NCBI RefSeq assembly: GCF_000317695.1 | Contig: NC_019771.1 | Span: 3,228,001-3,292,000, forward strand | Source: Anabaena cylindrica PCC 7122 | GTDB lineage: Bacteria > Cyanobacteriota > Cyanobacteriia > Cyanobacteriales > Nostocaceae | DNA length: 64,000 bases | Direction: 5' to 3' | In this document: piece after piece, positions 26,353 to 37,074 of the stretch | Position numbering within the stretch: the first letter of the stretch is position 1 | Layout of the letters: each line of letters starts with the position of its first letter | The notes under the pieces: generated by a model | What the model was told of the DNA's origin: nothing | Database searches by the model: none | What the model saw: only the letters and a program-made list of their open reading frames with translations | Translations under genes and position numbers: made by a program

Positions 26353-28950
26353 ATGAGAAAAATTACCCTATCTCAGTTAGAACGTCACCTATTTGCTGCT
26401 GCTGACATTCTGCGTGGCAAGATGGATGCTTCTGAGTATAAGGAGTATATCTTTGGAATGCTCTTTTTAAAACGCTGTTCTGATGTCTTTGAGGAGCAGT
26501 ACGAGCAGATTATGGCAGCGAATACACTTAAAGGTAGAACTGAAGCAGAAGCAAAACAACGTGCTGAATCATCTGTTTACTATGACAAGACTTTCTTTGT
26601 TCCAGAAAGAGCGCGTTGGAGTTATATCGAAAAAGAATTACATAGTGATGTTGGTAACGGCTTAAATAAAGCTTTGGGTGCGTTGGAAAATGAAAACCCG
26701 ATTTTAGAGGGCGTTGTTAGCCACATTGATTTTAATAAGACTGTAGGTAAAACCAGAGTTCCTGACCAAAAATTGCGGGACTTAATTCGGCATTTTAGTA
26801 AAAATCGTCTCCGCAATGAGGATTTTGAATTTCCTGATTTGCTGGGTGCAGCTTATGAGTATTTGATTAAACATTTTGCTGATTCCGCAGGTAAAAAAGG
26901 CGGCGAATTTTATACCCCCCGTGATGTAGCGCGGTTAATGGTGCGATTACTCAAACCACAGCAGGGAATGCGGATTTATGACCCCTGTGTAGGTTCAGGA
27001 GGTATGCTGATTCTCTCTAAGGAATATGTAGAAGAACATCAAGGAAATGCCAAAAATCTTAGTCTTTATGGACAAGAAGCTAATGGTGGAGTTTGGGCAA
27101 TTTGCAAAATGAATATGATTTTGCATGGCATAGTTACTGATGAGAAAGCTATTCAAAATGATGATACTATTGCTAACCCACTGCATATATAAGGTGGGGA
27201 ACTAATGCGTTTTGATCGGGTAATTAGTAATCCCCCATTTAGTCAAAATTATTCTCGAACAGGGTTACAATTTCCGTGGCGTTTTGAGCGTTATGGCTTC
27301 TGTCCAGAAAATGGTAAAAAGGCAGATTTGATGTTTGTGCAGCACATGGTAGCGGTGTTGCGAAGTACGGGAATGATGGCAACGGTAATGCCTCATGGTG
27401 TGTTGTTTCGGGGTGGTGTAGAAAAGGAAATCCGCCAGAAATTTATTGAAGATGATTTGTTAGAAGCTGTGATTGGTTTACCACCAAATTTATTTTATGG
27501 AACTGGTATTCCTGCTTGTATTTTGGTAATCAGAGGTTCAAAAGCAGCGAAACCTCAAGAACGTCAAGGTAAGGTTTTATTTATTAATGCTGATGCCGAA
27601 TTTCAATCTGGTAGAGCGCAAAATTTCCTGAAACCTGAGAATATTGAAAAAATTGTTTCTTCTTTTGAGGCTTTTGTAGATGTTCCTGGTTATGCAGCAG
27701 TAGTTACTAAACAACAGTTATCTGATAATGATTACAACTGCAATATTCGCCGTTATGCTGATAATGCACCACATCCAGAACCCCATGATGTGAGAGCGCA
27801 TCTTTTAGGAGGTGTGCCTAAAGCGGAAGTGGCAGCTAAACAAGAACCTTTTATTGCTCATGGTTTTGAACCCAGTGCTTTCTTTGTGGAAAGAAGTCAA
27901 GATTATTTCGATTTTTTACCAATTCTCACAGAACGTAGTCAAATTAAAGATTTTGTAGAATCATATCCAGGTATAGCGCAGCAGGAAAAAAGGCTAAAAG
28001 ATGCTTTTTTGAATTGGTGGGAAATTCACGAAAACCAATTGTTGCAGTTACCAGAAACTAAGGATTTAATGAAAGTTCGTGCTGATTTTCTGACATCTTT
28101 TACTGAAGCAATGCGTCCGATTAAAATTCTCGAACCTTACCAAGTAGCGGGAACAATGACTCAATGGTTAGAGAATAATGAAAATACTTTGGCTTCTGCT
28201 ATTAATCAAAATTTTAAAGGGTTGGTAGAAAATGAAATAGAAGCGAAAGCTGAGAGTTTAAGAAAACAAGCAATTCAAGAACAAATGCTGCTGTTTTTAG
28301 ATGAATTTCAGGTAAATGGGGTAATTGCTAGTTGGTGGAATGAAATTCAGTATGATTTGAAAACTGTTGCTGCTCAAAATTTTGATGGTTTGATAGAAGG
28401 TTGGGTAGAAACAATTCGGGCGGATTTGGATAGTGATAATAAAAATGGTAATGGTTCTGACCCGTTAAGTCATAAATTGGTAGTGCGTTTATTGCCAAAA
28501 TATTTACAACAGTTGGCAGATTATGAAGCTAAAAAAGCAGATTTAGAAAGTCAATTAGCAGCCACTAAAAAGAGTGATGAGGAAAGCGAGGAAGGGGAAT
28601 TAGAAGATGAGGAGCAATTGAGTGAGGCTGAAATTAAGAAACTCAAGCAGGAATTGTTACAGGTTAAGAAGATTTTGACTAACTTGAAGGAAGATTTAAT
28701 TAAGCAGTTGGATAATGCCAGAAAGCAGTTGATGATGGAACAATGTCAGCGATTAGTGTTAGATATTGCTAAGGATGATTTAGAAAATCAATTAAATCGT
28801 TATGTTAATGCTCATCGTCAGCAGGTGATTTCTAGTCTTGAGAATTGGTGGGATAAATATCGGGTAACTTTGCGCGATATTGAGGCAAAAAGAGATAATG
28901 CAGCGAAGCGGTTAGATGGTTTTTTGAGGGGGTTGGGGTATGTTGAATAA
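26353..28950 (+). pseudogene. hsdM: Type I restriction-modification methyltransferase HsdM, interrupted by an in-frame stop
   Basis: The N-terminal part (26353-27192) has the HsdM helical domain (DILRGKMDASEYKEYIFGMLFLKR), GGEFYTPRDVARLM and SAM motif I DPCVGSGGM. A TAA at 27190-27192 then stops the frame, where related proteins continue. The same frame resumes at 27205 with MRFDRVISNPPFSQNY, holding the catalytic NPPF motif, and runs to 28950 with a long coiled-coil C-terminus. One base change (GAA to TAA) would explain the stop. Either the gene is dead, or two polypeptides are made from the ATG at 27205. The enzyme would methylate adenine with HsdS. The start at 26353 (MRKITLSQL) fits the family better than 26317. 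It overlaps hsdS by 11 bp. Confidence 0.85.
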
Positions 28951-30268
28951 ACCAATTTGGTACGAGGAAAAATTGGGTAAATATGCGTATATAAAAGGCC
29001 GTATTGGTTGGCGAGGTCTGAAAGCATCTGAATATACTGAAGATGGACCATACTTGATTGCTGGTCATCACATTGCAGCAGGACAAGTCAAATGGTCTGC
29101 TTGCGATCATGTCTCAATGCCTCGCTACCTTGAGTCTAGGGAAATTGCTCTTGAAGAAGGCGATATTATTCTTACTAAAGATGGAACTATTGGTCGTGTT
29201 GCCATTATTGATAATTTACCTGGCTTGGCAACTATTAACTCTACAATGATGCTTATTCGGGTACGCTCACCTTTAGTACCACGATATGTGTATCACTATT
29301 TAACTGGTGACAGCTTTCAGAAGCTCGTTACAGATAAAGTTTCAGGTAGCTCAATCCCTCATATCTTTCAGCGGGACATGGTAGAACTAACCATACCTTT
29401 CCCGTCGAAGTCTGAACAACAATGTATTGCTGAAATACTCGACACCATAGAAGAAGCGATCGCACACACATCTTCTATTATCGCCAAACTCAAGCAAATC
29501 AAAGCCGGACTGCTTCACGACTTACTGACTCGCGGACTTGATGAGAATGGAGAATTACGGGATGCGATCGCACATCCTCAAGAGTTCAAAGATTCACCAC
29601 TGGGGAAAATTCCGAAAGATTGGGAAGTTACTGTTCTTGCTCAAGAAATTGATATACGTCATGGCTATGCTTTTAAAGGTGAGTATTTTTCTGATGATCC
29701 TCCAGGAGAAGTGCTTTTAGTTCCGGGAAACTTTCATAGAGAAGGTGGACTTTATTTTGAGAAAAACAATATTAAGTATTATCAAGGGGAAATTCCAGAA
29801 AGCACTATTTTACAAAATGGTGATTTGTTAACTGTAATGACTGACCTTTCTCCAAAAACACTTATTTTAGGTAGAGTAGTATTACTGGATCTACCATTTA
29901 AACTTTTACATAATCAACGAATTGGCAAAATAGTTGTCAAATCTACTAATAGATGGGATAAGCAGTTTTTGATCCTTGTTATGAATAGCGATAGAGTTAG
30001 GCAAAATATTATTAGTAATGCAACAGGTACAACAGTACGGCATACCTCACCTGATCGAATTACTAGAAACATTGTTGCAAAACCAAAATTAGAAGAACAG
30101 AAAAAAATATCAGAGATTATCGAAACTCAAGATACCCGCATCCGCACAGAAGAAGCATACCTGGAAAAACTCAAACTCCAGAAAAAAGGACTAATGCACG
30201 ACTTATTAACTGGAAAAGTCCGAATCAATCAGGTTAAAAATAATATAGCCATACCTACAACAGCATAA
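28940..30268 (+). CDS. hsdS: Type I restriction-modification specificity subunit HsdS
   Basis: The 442-residue protein has two target-recognition halves, each ending in a helical conserved region: EIALEEGDIILTKDGTIGR with IPHIFQRDMVELTIPFPSKSEQQCIAEIL, then EEAYLEKLKLQKKGLMHDLLTGKV. The first half also ends in KQIKAGLLHDLLTRGLDENGELR. It sets the DNA sequence recognised by the HsdMSR complex. The start overlaps the end of hsdM, indicating translational coupling, and darT begins 4 bp after its stop. The frame is complete. Confidence 0.92.
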   Translation: MLNKPIWYEEKLGKYAYIKGRIGWRGLKASEYTEDGPYLIAGHHIAAGQVKWSACDHVSMPRYLESREIALEEGDIILTKDGTIGRVAIIDNLPGLATINSTMMLIRVRSPLVPRYVYHYLTGDSFQKLVTDKVSGSSIPHIFQRDMVELTIPFPSKSEQQCIAEILDTIEEAIAHTSSIIAKLKQIKAGLLHDLLTRGLDENGELRDAIAHPQEFKDSPLGKIPKDWEVTVLAQEIDIRHGYAFKGEYFSDDPPGEVLLVPGNFHREGGLYFEKNNIKYYQGEIPESTILQNGDLLTVMTDLSPKTLILGRVVLLDLPFKLLHNQRIGKIVVKSTNRWDKQFLILVMNSDRVRQNIISNATGTTVRHTSPDRITRNIVAKPKLEEQKKISEIIETQDTRIRTEEAYLEKLKLQKKGLMHDLLTGKVRINQVKNNIAIPTTA

Positions 30269-30272
30269 TCTA

Positions 30273-30908
30273 ATGCCCATCCCTATCTACCACATCACCC
30301 ACATCAACAACTTACCCTCCATTCTCAAATCAGGTGGATTGATGGCAAACAGTAGGCTAAGGCAAGAAACAATTAAATATCTTGATATTGCTCATGGACA
30401 CATCCAAGATAGACGATCAATAACTCGTGTTCCTTGTGGTGCTGGTGGAACTTTACATAATTATGTACCATTCTATTTTGCTCCACGTTCTCCCATGCTC
30501 TACGCCATTCATAGAAAAAATGTAGGTCAATATAGCAATGGACAAACACCAATTCTTCATTTAGTTTCCAGTGCAGAAGCGGTTGAAACTGCGGGACTAT
30601 CCTTTGTAGGTGCAGACGGACACGCAGCTATGGAATATACAGCTTTTTTTGATGAAATTGAATATTTGTATGCAGATGGCGTGATTGACTGGGAAATTAT
30701 GGAAACTAACTACTGGGCTGATACAGAAGAAGACGGGGACAGAAAACGCCGACGACAAGCCGAGTTTTTAGTGCATCAGTTTTTTCCCTGGCGACTCATT
30801 GAAGAAATTGGTGTCTTTAACACCACAATTCAAACACAAGTTAAAGAAATATTACAAAAAATTAACGTTCAGACCCCTGTTAGGGTTTACTCTAAATGGT
30901 ACTATTAA
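30273..30908 (+). CDS. darT: DarT DNA ADP-ribosyltransferase toxin (DUF4433)
   Basis: The 211-residue protein starts with PIYHITHINNLPSILKSGGL, the typical NAD-binding opening of the DarT/DUF4433 family. It contains APRSPMLYAI and the RRRQAEFLV block with the probable catalytic Glu164. DarT enzymes attach ADP-ribose to thymidine in single-stranded DNA and block replication, acting in phage defence. The next gene is a macrodomain antitoxin, the expected partner. It sits 4 bp after hsdS and so is inserted inside the type I RM operon. Activity is inferred from family. Confidence 0.9.
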   Translation: MPIPIYHITHINNLPSILKSGGLMANSRLRQETIKYLDIAHGHIQDRRSITRVPCGAGGTLHNYVPFYFAPRSPMLYAIHRKNVGQYSNGQTPILHLVSSAEAVETAGLSFVGADGHAAMEYTAFFDEIEYLYADGVIDWEIMETNYWADTEEDGDRKRRRQAEFLVHQFFPWRLIEEIGVFNTTIQTQVKEILQKINVQTPVRVYSKWYY

Positions 30909-30962
30909 GAGTTTTGAGATAAACTCACAATTATACTAGATATATATAGCCAGTTAAGGGAG

Positions 30963-32021
30963 ATGATGGAATTTAAGCAAGGCAACCTACTAGAAGAAAA
31001 TGCCGAAGCCCTAGTTAACACCGTGAATAATGTCGGTGTCATGGGTAAAGGTATTGCCTTGCAATTTAAGCAAGCTTACCCTGAAAACTTCCGCCAATAT
31101 GAAAAAGCCTGTCGTGCTGGAGAAGTGCAACCAGGTCAGATGTTTACCGTCTCCACAGGTAGCCTATTTAATCCCAGATACATCATTAACTTCCCCACCA
31201 AACGCCACTGGAAAAGCAAATCCAAAATAGAAGATATTAAAAGTGGATTGGTGGCTTTAGTTGCAGAGGTGCAAAAATTAGGAATTACCTCAATTGCCAT
31301 TCCCCCATTAGGATGCGGCAACGGTGGCTTAAATTGGCGAGAAGTTAAGCCTCTAATAGAATCAAGCTTTGCCCAACTGCCAAATGTGCAAGTAATTATA
31401 TTTGAGCCATCGGGCGCACCAGCAGCCGAAAAAATGCAGGTAGCCACCAAAAAGCCTAACATGACCCGTGGACGTGCCTTAATCATTCGCCTACTGGAAG
31501 CTTACGGTATTCCTGGCTATGAGTTAACCAAGCTAGAAATCCAAAAACTGGCTTATTTTCTCCAAGAAGCAGGGGAATTTCTCAAGTTACCCTATCAAAA
31601 GAGTTTATATGGTCCCTACGCAGATAACCTGAACCAAGTTCTAAAACATATAGAAGGGCATTATATTCGTGGTTATGGTGATGGGACTGGGAGAGCAAGT
31701 ATTTCTGTATTACCACAAGGTAGAGAAGCAGCAGAGACTTTTTTAGCAACTGAATTAGAAGCCCAAGAGCGTTTAGAGCAAGTTAGCAAACTTATTTATG
31801 GCTTTGAAACGCCCTACGGCATGGAATTATTAGCGACAGTTCACTGGGTAGCTACCAAACACCCTAACCCAGCGAAAGATAGTGAAGAAGCAATAAATCT
31901 GGTACATGAATGGAGCGAGAGAAAACGCAAGCTATTCAAACCAGAACATATTCGCAAAGCTTGGCAGCGTCTAGGTGAACAAAACTGGCTAACCATGAAT
32001 TCAACTAATATGATGGAATAA
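30963..32021 (+). CDS. darG: DarG macrodomain antitoxin
   Basis: Residues 1-150 are a macrodomain (FKQGNLLEENAEALVNTVNNVGVMGKGIALQFKQ, then IPPLGCGNGGLNW), which removes ADP-ribose from DNA. Residues about 165-352 are the helical C-terminal domain seen in DarG (LTKLEIQKLAYFLQEAGEFL, SLYGPYADNLNQVLKHIEGHY), which binds DarT. A strong AAGGGAG lies directly before two ATGs; the second, at 30966, has the better spacing. The pair lies between hsdS and hsdR in one orientation. Together they form a toxin-antitoxin module that can also stabilise the transposon cargo. Confidence 0.9.
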   Translation: MMEFKQGNLLEENAEALVNTVNNVGVMGKGIALQFKQAYPENFRQYEKACRAGEVQPGQMFTVSTGSLFNPRYIINFPTKRHWKSKSKIEDIKSGLVALVAEVQKLGITSIAIPPLGCGNGGLNWREVKPLIESSFAQLPNVQVIIFEPSGAPAAEKMQVATKKPNMTRGRALIIRLLEAYGIPGYELTKLEIQKLAYFLQEAGEFLKLPYQKSLYGPYADNLNQVLKHIEGHYIRGYGDGTGRASISVLPQGREAAETFLATELEAQERLEQVSKLIYGFETPYGMELLATVHWVATKHPNPAKDSEEAINLVHEWSERKRKLFKPEHIRKAWQRLGEQNWLTMNSTNMME

Positions 32022-32044
32022 AATATACCTCGGATTCACCTCTC

Positions 32045-35000
32045 ATGTTCAACGAGTATAGCCAGGTTGAACTCCCTCTAATTAACCAACTTAAACTCAT
32101 GGGTTGGCAATATATCGAGGGTGATATTGATGTTCCTTACCTAACTGAAAGACAAAACTTCCGGGAAATTCTGCTGACGGCAAGACTTCACAAAGCCATC
32201 GGCAGAATTAACCTTGATGACAACGGACTACCTTGGCTAGATGATAGTCGCATCAATACTGCCATTGGTGTTTTAGAAAGGTTGGGAACTGCCAAACTCA
32301 TGGAAGCGAATCAAATAGCCACTGATTTGTTACTTCAAGGAACTGTAGCCGAAGGTGATCCACAAAGGGATGGAGGCAGAGATCAGACAGTTCGCTTCAT
32401 TGATTTTGACCATCCTGAACGCAATGATTTCCTAATTATTAATCAATTTCGTGTTGATATTCCTGGTGGTAAAAATTATATAATTCCTGATATTGTTTTA
32501 TTTATAAATGGCATTCCTTTAGTAGTAATAGAATGCAAAAGTCCTTCTAGCACAGAACCAATGGCAGAAGGCATTACCCAGTTACGACGTTATTCAAATC
32601 AACGAGAAGAAATCGCAGACGATGAAGGTGTAGAAAAACTATTTCATTACAATCAATTTTTGATTTCTACCTTTTTCCATGTAGCCAGAGTAGGCACAAT
32701 TGGCGCATCATATCAACATTATCTAGAATGGAAAGATACCAGTCCCGTCTCAATGGCTGAAGTAGCAGCAGAATTAGGAGAAACACAACTCAGCAGTCAG
32801 CAAATTTTAGTAGCGGGAATGCTGCGTCCAGCCCTCCTAATGGATATAGTTAGAAATTTCACTCTATTTCAACAATCAGGTGGCAAGAATATCAAAATAG
32901 TGGCTCGTTACCAACAGTTTAGAGCCGTACAGGAAGCAGTGCGCCGCTTGCAGAATGGTAAAACTCGTAGTCAGCATGGCGAAAGTGATCAAAGAGGTGG
33001 AATTATTTGGCATACTCAAGGATCTGGTAAAAGTTTAACAATGGTTTTCTTAGTGCGAAAGCTGAGAACTTTACCAAAATTACGGCGTTTTAAAGTTGTT
33101 GTGGTGACAGACAGAGTAGATTTACAAAAACAACTTAGCAATACTGCCAGTCTCACTAACGAAACAGTCCTGAAAGCAACAAATACCGAAGAACTCAAAA
33201 CACTGTTGCGTCAATCTAGTCCAGATTTAATCTTTGCCACAATTCAGAAATATCAACAGCGAGATGAGGATATTACAGAAGACACTAGCGGCATCTTGAA
33301 ATACCCATCTAGTCAGGGAAATACTACAGTTCGCAAAGCAGCAGAAAAATCCTCTAGCTATAACCTCAATCCAAAAGTGGTTCGTCTGGTGACGGAAACT
33401 GAGGAATTTCCGATTTTGAATGATTCAGAAGATATCCTAGTTTTAGTAGATGAAGCCCACCGCACCCAAGCTAGTCAATTACACGCTAACTTGATGGCAG
33501 CCTTACCCAATTGTGCCAGGATTGGTTTTACAGGGACTCCGATTTTGGAGGGAAAACGCAAGCGTACCTACGAAATTTTTGGGGAGTTTATTGATCGCTA
33601 CACCATTAAAGAATCAGAGGCAGATGGGGCAACTGTACCAATTCTCTATGAAGGACGTACTGCTGAGGCAGAAGTAGCAGATGGGCGATCGCTAGATCAA
33701 CTTTTCGAGGATATGTTTTGCGATCGCACTCCTGAAGAATTAGCCGCAATTCGCGCTAAATACGCCACAGAAGGCAATGTCTTGGAAGCTCCAAAACTCA
33801 TAGCAGCTAAGGCAGAGGATATGCTGCGCCATTATGTAGAAACAGTTCTACCCAATGGCTTTAAAGCCCAAGTTGTGGCTAGTAGTCGCCTCGCAGCAGT
33901 ACGCTATCAACAGGCTTTTGTTGCTGCTCATGAAAAATTAGTAGCCCAGTTGGAAAGTTTTGACCCTTCTCAACCATCTTCAAATCCCGAAACTGAGTTT
34001 TTAACCCGGATTTATCCGCAATTAGCGCAAATCAAAGGTTTAGAGTTTGCATCGGTAATTTCCAGTGGCAACAATGACGATCCAGCTTGGAAGCAGTGGA
34101 GTGATAAATCCAAAGTAGAAGACTACATCAACCGATTTAAAAAACCACTGGTGCATCCTGATCTCAACAAACAAGATGGTTTGGCTTTCATCATCGTCAA
34201 AAGTATGTTGCTGACTGGTTTTGATGCCCCTATTGAGCAAGTATTGTATTTAGATCGCTCAATGCAGGGACATGAATTACTGCAAGCGATCGCTCGTGTG
34301 AACCGCACCTATTCCCGTAAATCCTGTGGCTTGGTTGTAGACTACTATGGCGTGGCTCGGCATTTGAAAACAGCTTTGGCAGTTTATAGTGCTGAAGATA
34401 TCCAAGGGGCTTTAATTAGCCTGACAGACGAGTTACCCAAATTGAGCGATCGCTATCAGCGTGTACTTGCAGTTTTTCAAAGTCGGAGTATTCCCGACAT
34501 TACCGATGTTAATAGTTGCATTGACTTACTACGAGATATCAAAATCCGGGCTGAATTTGTAGTCAAGTTAAAGCAATTTTTGGAAAGTTTAGATATTGTC
34601 ATGCCCCGCCCAGAAGCATTACCTTACATAAAAGATGCCAAAATCCTCGGCTATATCAATAAGGCTGCTGCCAATCTTTACCGGGACTTCCAACTGAATA
34701 TTTATGGTGCAGGAAATAAAGTCCGGCAACTCATAGACGAATACATCATAGCTAGTGGCATAGATCCTCAAGTCCCCCCAATCTCGATTATGGATGCCGA
34801 TTTTGAGAGTGCTGTCAACTCTCGAACCTCAGATCGTGCCAAAGCATCGGAGATGGAACACGCTGCCCGTTACCATATCAGCAAGAACTTTCAGGAAGAC
34901 CCAGCTTATTACAAAAAATTAAGCGAAAGACTAGAAGAAATTTTAGAAAGGTTTCAGGATAAATGGGCAGAATTAGTAGAAGCATTACGCCAATTTACTG

Positions 35001-35344
35001 AAGATTTGCGCCAAGGTCGTCCCGCAGATGAAACTGGCCTTGACCCCAGAACCCAAGCGCCATTTTTAGGCATTTTGGTAGAAGAAATCCATCCAGGACA
35101 GGAATTACTAGATATAGAACTTAACAAACTGGCAGCGATCACAATAGAAATGATAGAACACATCCGTCAAGAGATTAGAATAGTTGATTTCTGGAGAAAT
35201 GCCCATGCTCAAAACCTATTGCGGGGGTGGATTGTCCGATTCTTAGATGACGAAGATGTGATACCCTTTTCTCGACAACAGGCAGTGAGCGATCGCATCC
35301 TAGAATTAGCCAAACACCTTCATGGGAAATTAACCATAATATGA
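32045..35344 (+). CDS. hsdR: Type I restriction endonuclease HsdR
   Basis: The 1099-residue protein has an N-terminal PD-(D/E)XK nuclease domain (PDIVLFINGIPLVVIECKSP), a helicase core with Walker A HTQGSGKSLTM, the DEAH box VDEAHRTQ, GFTGTP, and motif VI QAIARVNRTY. The long helical C-terminus binds the methylase core. It translocates DNA and cuts far from the recognition site. The frame is intact, which together with an interrupted hsdM raises the question of how the host is protected. Its stop overlaps the start of the metallopeptidase gene by 4 bp. Confidence 0.95.
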   Translation: MFNEYSQVELPLINQLKLMGWQYIEGDIDVPYLTERQNFREILLTARLHKAIGRINLDDNGLPWLDDSRINTAIGVLERLGTAKLMEANQIATDLLLQGTVAEGDPQRDGGRDQTVRFIDFDHPERNDFLIINQFRVDIPGGKNYIIPDIVLFINGIPLVVIECKSPSSTEPMAEGITQLRRYSNQREEIADDEGVEKLFHYNQFLISTFFHVARVGTIGASYQHYLEWKDTSPVSMAEVAAELGETQLSSQQILVAGMLRPALLMDIVRNFTLFQQSGGKNIKIVARYQQFRAVQEAVRRLQNGKTRSQHGESDQRGGIIWHTQGSGKSLTMVFLVRKLRTLPKLRRFKVVVVTDRVDLQKQLSNTASLTNETVLKATNTEELKTLLRQSSPDLIFATIQKYQQRDEDITEDTSGILKYPSSQGNTTVRKAAEKSSSYNLNPKVVRLVTETEEFPILNDSEDILVLVDEAHRTQASQLHANLMAALPNCARIGFTGTPILEGKRKRTYEIFGEFIDRYTIKESEADGATVPILYEGRTAEAEVADGRSLDQLFEDMFCDRTPEELAAIRAKYATEGNVLEAPKLIAAKAEDMLRHYVETVLPNGFKAQVVASSRLAAVRYQQAFVAAHEKLVAQLESFDPSQPSSNPETEFLTRIYPQLAQIKGLEFASVISSGNNDDPAWKQWSDKSKVEDYINRFKKPLVHPDLNKQDGLAFIIVKSMLLTGFDAPIEQVLYLDRSMQGHELLQAIARVNRTYSRKSCGLVVDYYGVARHLKTALAVYSAEDIQGALISLTDELPKLSDRYQRVLAVFQSRSIPDITDVNSCIDLLRDIKIRAEFVVKLKQFLESLDIVMPRPEALPYIKDAKILGYINKAAANLYRDFQLNIYGAGNKVRQLIDEYIIASGIDPQVPPISIMDADFESAVNSRTSDRAKASEMEHAARYHISKNFQEDPAYYKKLSERLEEILERFQDKWAELVEALRQFTEDLRQGRPADETGLDPRTQAPFLGILVEEIHPGQELLDIELNKLAAITIEMIEHIRQEIRIVDFWRNAHAQNLLRGWIVRFLDDEDVIPFSRQQAVSDRILELAKHLHGKLTII

Positions 35345-35723
35345 GTGAATCCCTGGTAATTGATGATTTGTACTTTATATTAAATCGGAGTAACAAACGA
35401 AAAACAGTAGGTATTACCATTGACCGAGGTGGAGAATTAATCGTCAATGCTCCTTATGATTGTCCTTTGGAAATAATTGAGCAAATTGCCTTAGAGAAAC
35501 GGTTTTGGATTTACACGAAATTAGCAGAAAAAGAATTACTTTCCCAAAATCACTCAGAGAAAGAATTTATCAACGGTGAAGGATTTTATTATCTAGGTCG
35601 CAGCTATCGCCTGTTATTAGTATCAGCAAAATCCCCCACTCCTCTACGCCTTTACCAAGGTAGATTTATGCTTAGGTCTAATGAACAGAGCCATGCTAGA
35701 GAGCATTTCATTCATTGGTATAC

Positions 35724-37074
35724 TCACATCTTGCACCTGACCGAAAACCTCAGTATTAACCGAAAATAAGAGAACAAAAGAAACATCTAAAAATCATACC
35801 TACAATTTATATACTGAAATAATAAACTACATTTACTCCCAGTATATTTACAAATGACATATATGAAAAGAGAAATAATGTCATCTGCACAGAAACACTT
35901 GTATTTTTTTATGAAAAATGAGAGAAAAGGGCGTAGAAAACATTAATCAGCAAGAAATATGGAAATCATTCTTGCCCACGCCCATAACCTAATGTACACC
36001 ATTCTAGCATTGATGCCTACTCGTTATCAAAGAGATAATTTGGAAGCAATGCTAGGATTATTTCTAGCCGCAGATGGAAAACCTTTACCACATTACAGTA
36101 AAGCCAAATCCGAAAGTGCATTAAGTCGATTTTTGAATATTAGTAATTGGTCTACTCGTAAACTCATTTATCATCTCCGCCAGCAGGCGCTTGAACAAAT
36201 TAATAGTCACTGTCCATTAGGGCGAAAAGCATTTTTACAAGTGATTATTGACCTCACAACTTTAGAAAAATGTGGTAAATTCAAAGGTTTAAATAACTTA
36301 ATAAGTGTCTACAATGGTAGGCGAGGTTTCCATATAGTAATCTTATATTTGGTAGTTGGAAAATGGCGTATACCCTGGAATTTTCGCGTCTGGAGAGGTA
36401 AAGGTACAGCCAGTCCTGCTCAGATGGCACTACGAATGGTACGTAATTTACCAAAAGATTTTACCAAAAAATTCGAGGTGAAAATTCTAGCTGATACAGC
36501 CTTTGGCACTAAAGATTTTATCAACGGTATTCGTAAACTTAAATATCATGCTGTCCTTGGTATTGGTTGTAATCGTAAATTAATTAATGGCACTCCTGTT
36601 AAACTTTTACATCGTCGAGGAAGACAAGTTCAACTCGTTGGATTAGATTTTCCTGTTACCCTTTCTTGGTATTATTTTAAACGCGAGAATGGTCAGTTTG
36701 TCAAAAGATATGTTATCTCTACAAAACCCATTAAAGCTAGCACTATTTCTTGGTGGGGTAAACGCCGTTGGCTTTCTTGAGGTTGGTTCAAAACTGCTAA
36801 ACATCGCTTTGGTTTAGACAAGTTTGGACAAGGCACTCTTTTAGGGGTTTATCGTTGGTTAATCTTGTCTATGACTGCCTATTTATTAGCATATTGGGCA
36901 TATATTTCATCTTCCTTATCTGATTCTTTGGACTGGGGTAAAGCTGCTTTTCTTGCACTCTCTACTTTTCTTCCTCATTTAGTCCTGTCTTTGTTATTAC
37001 TTGACATTGAACGACTTCGACCCTTAGCACTTAGTCATGGAATTGACATTACTATTTTAAGGTGCAAGATATGA
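35724..37074 (+). mobile_element. Insertion sequence (IS4/IS701-like), 1351 bp, in the metallopeptidase gene
   Basis: The ends are TCACATCTTGCACCT (35724-35738) and its inverted relative at 37060-37074 (TCATATCTTGCACCT read leftward). GTATAC flanks both sides (35718-35723 and 37075-37080) as a 6-bp target duplication. Deletion of the IS plus one copy restores the host gene exactly. Family assignment rests on the transposase only and is uncertain. Confidence 0.85.
35959..37073 (+). pseudogene. DDE transposase of the IS, with internal stop
   Basis: The first 273 codons carry an IS4-superfamily-like transposase with FLQVIIDLTTLEKCGKF (first Asp) and EVKILADTAFGTKDFI (second Asp). A TGA at 36778-36780 then ends the frame at GKRRWLS. 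Reading on in the same frame gives GWFKTAKHRFGLDKFGQGTLLGVYRW, where related enzymes have WxIEGWFKTAKHRFG. Thus the stop falls exactly at the expected catalytic Glu, and this copy is likely immobile. Confidence 0.75.
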
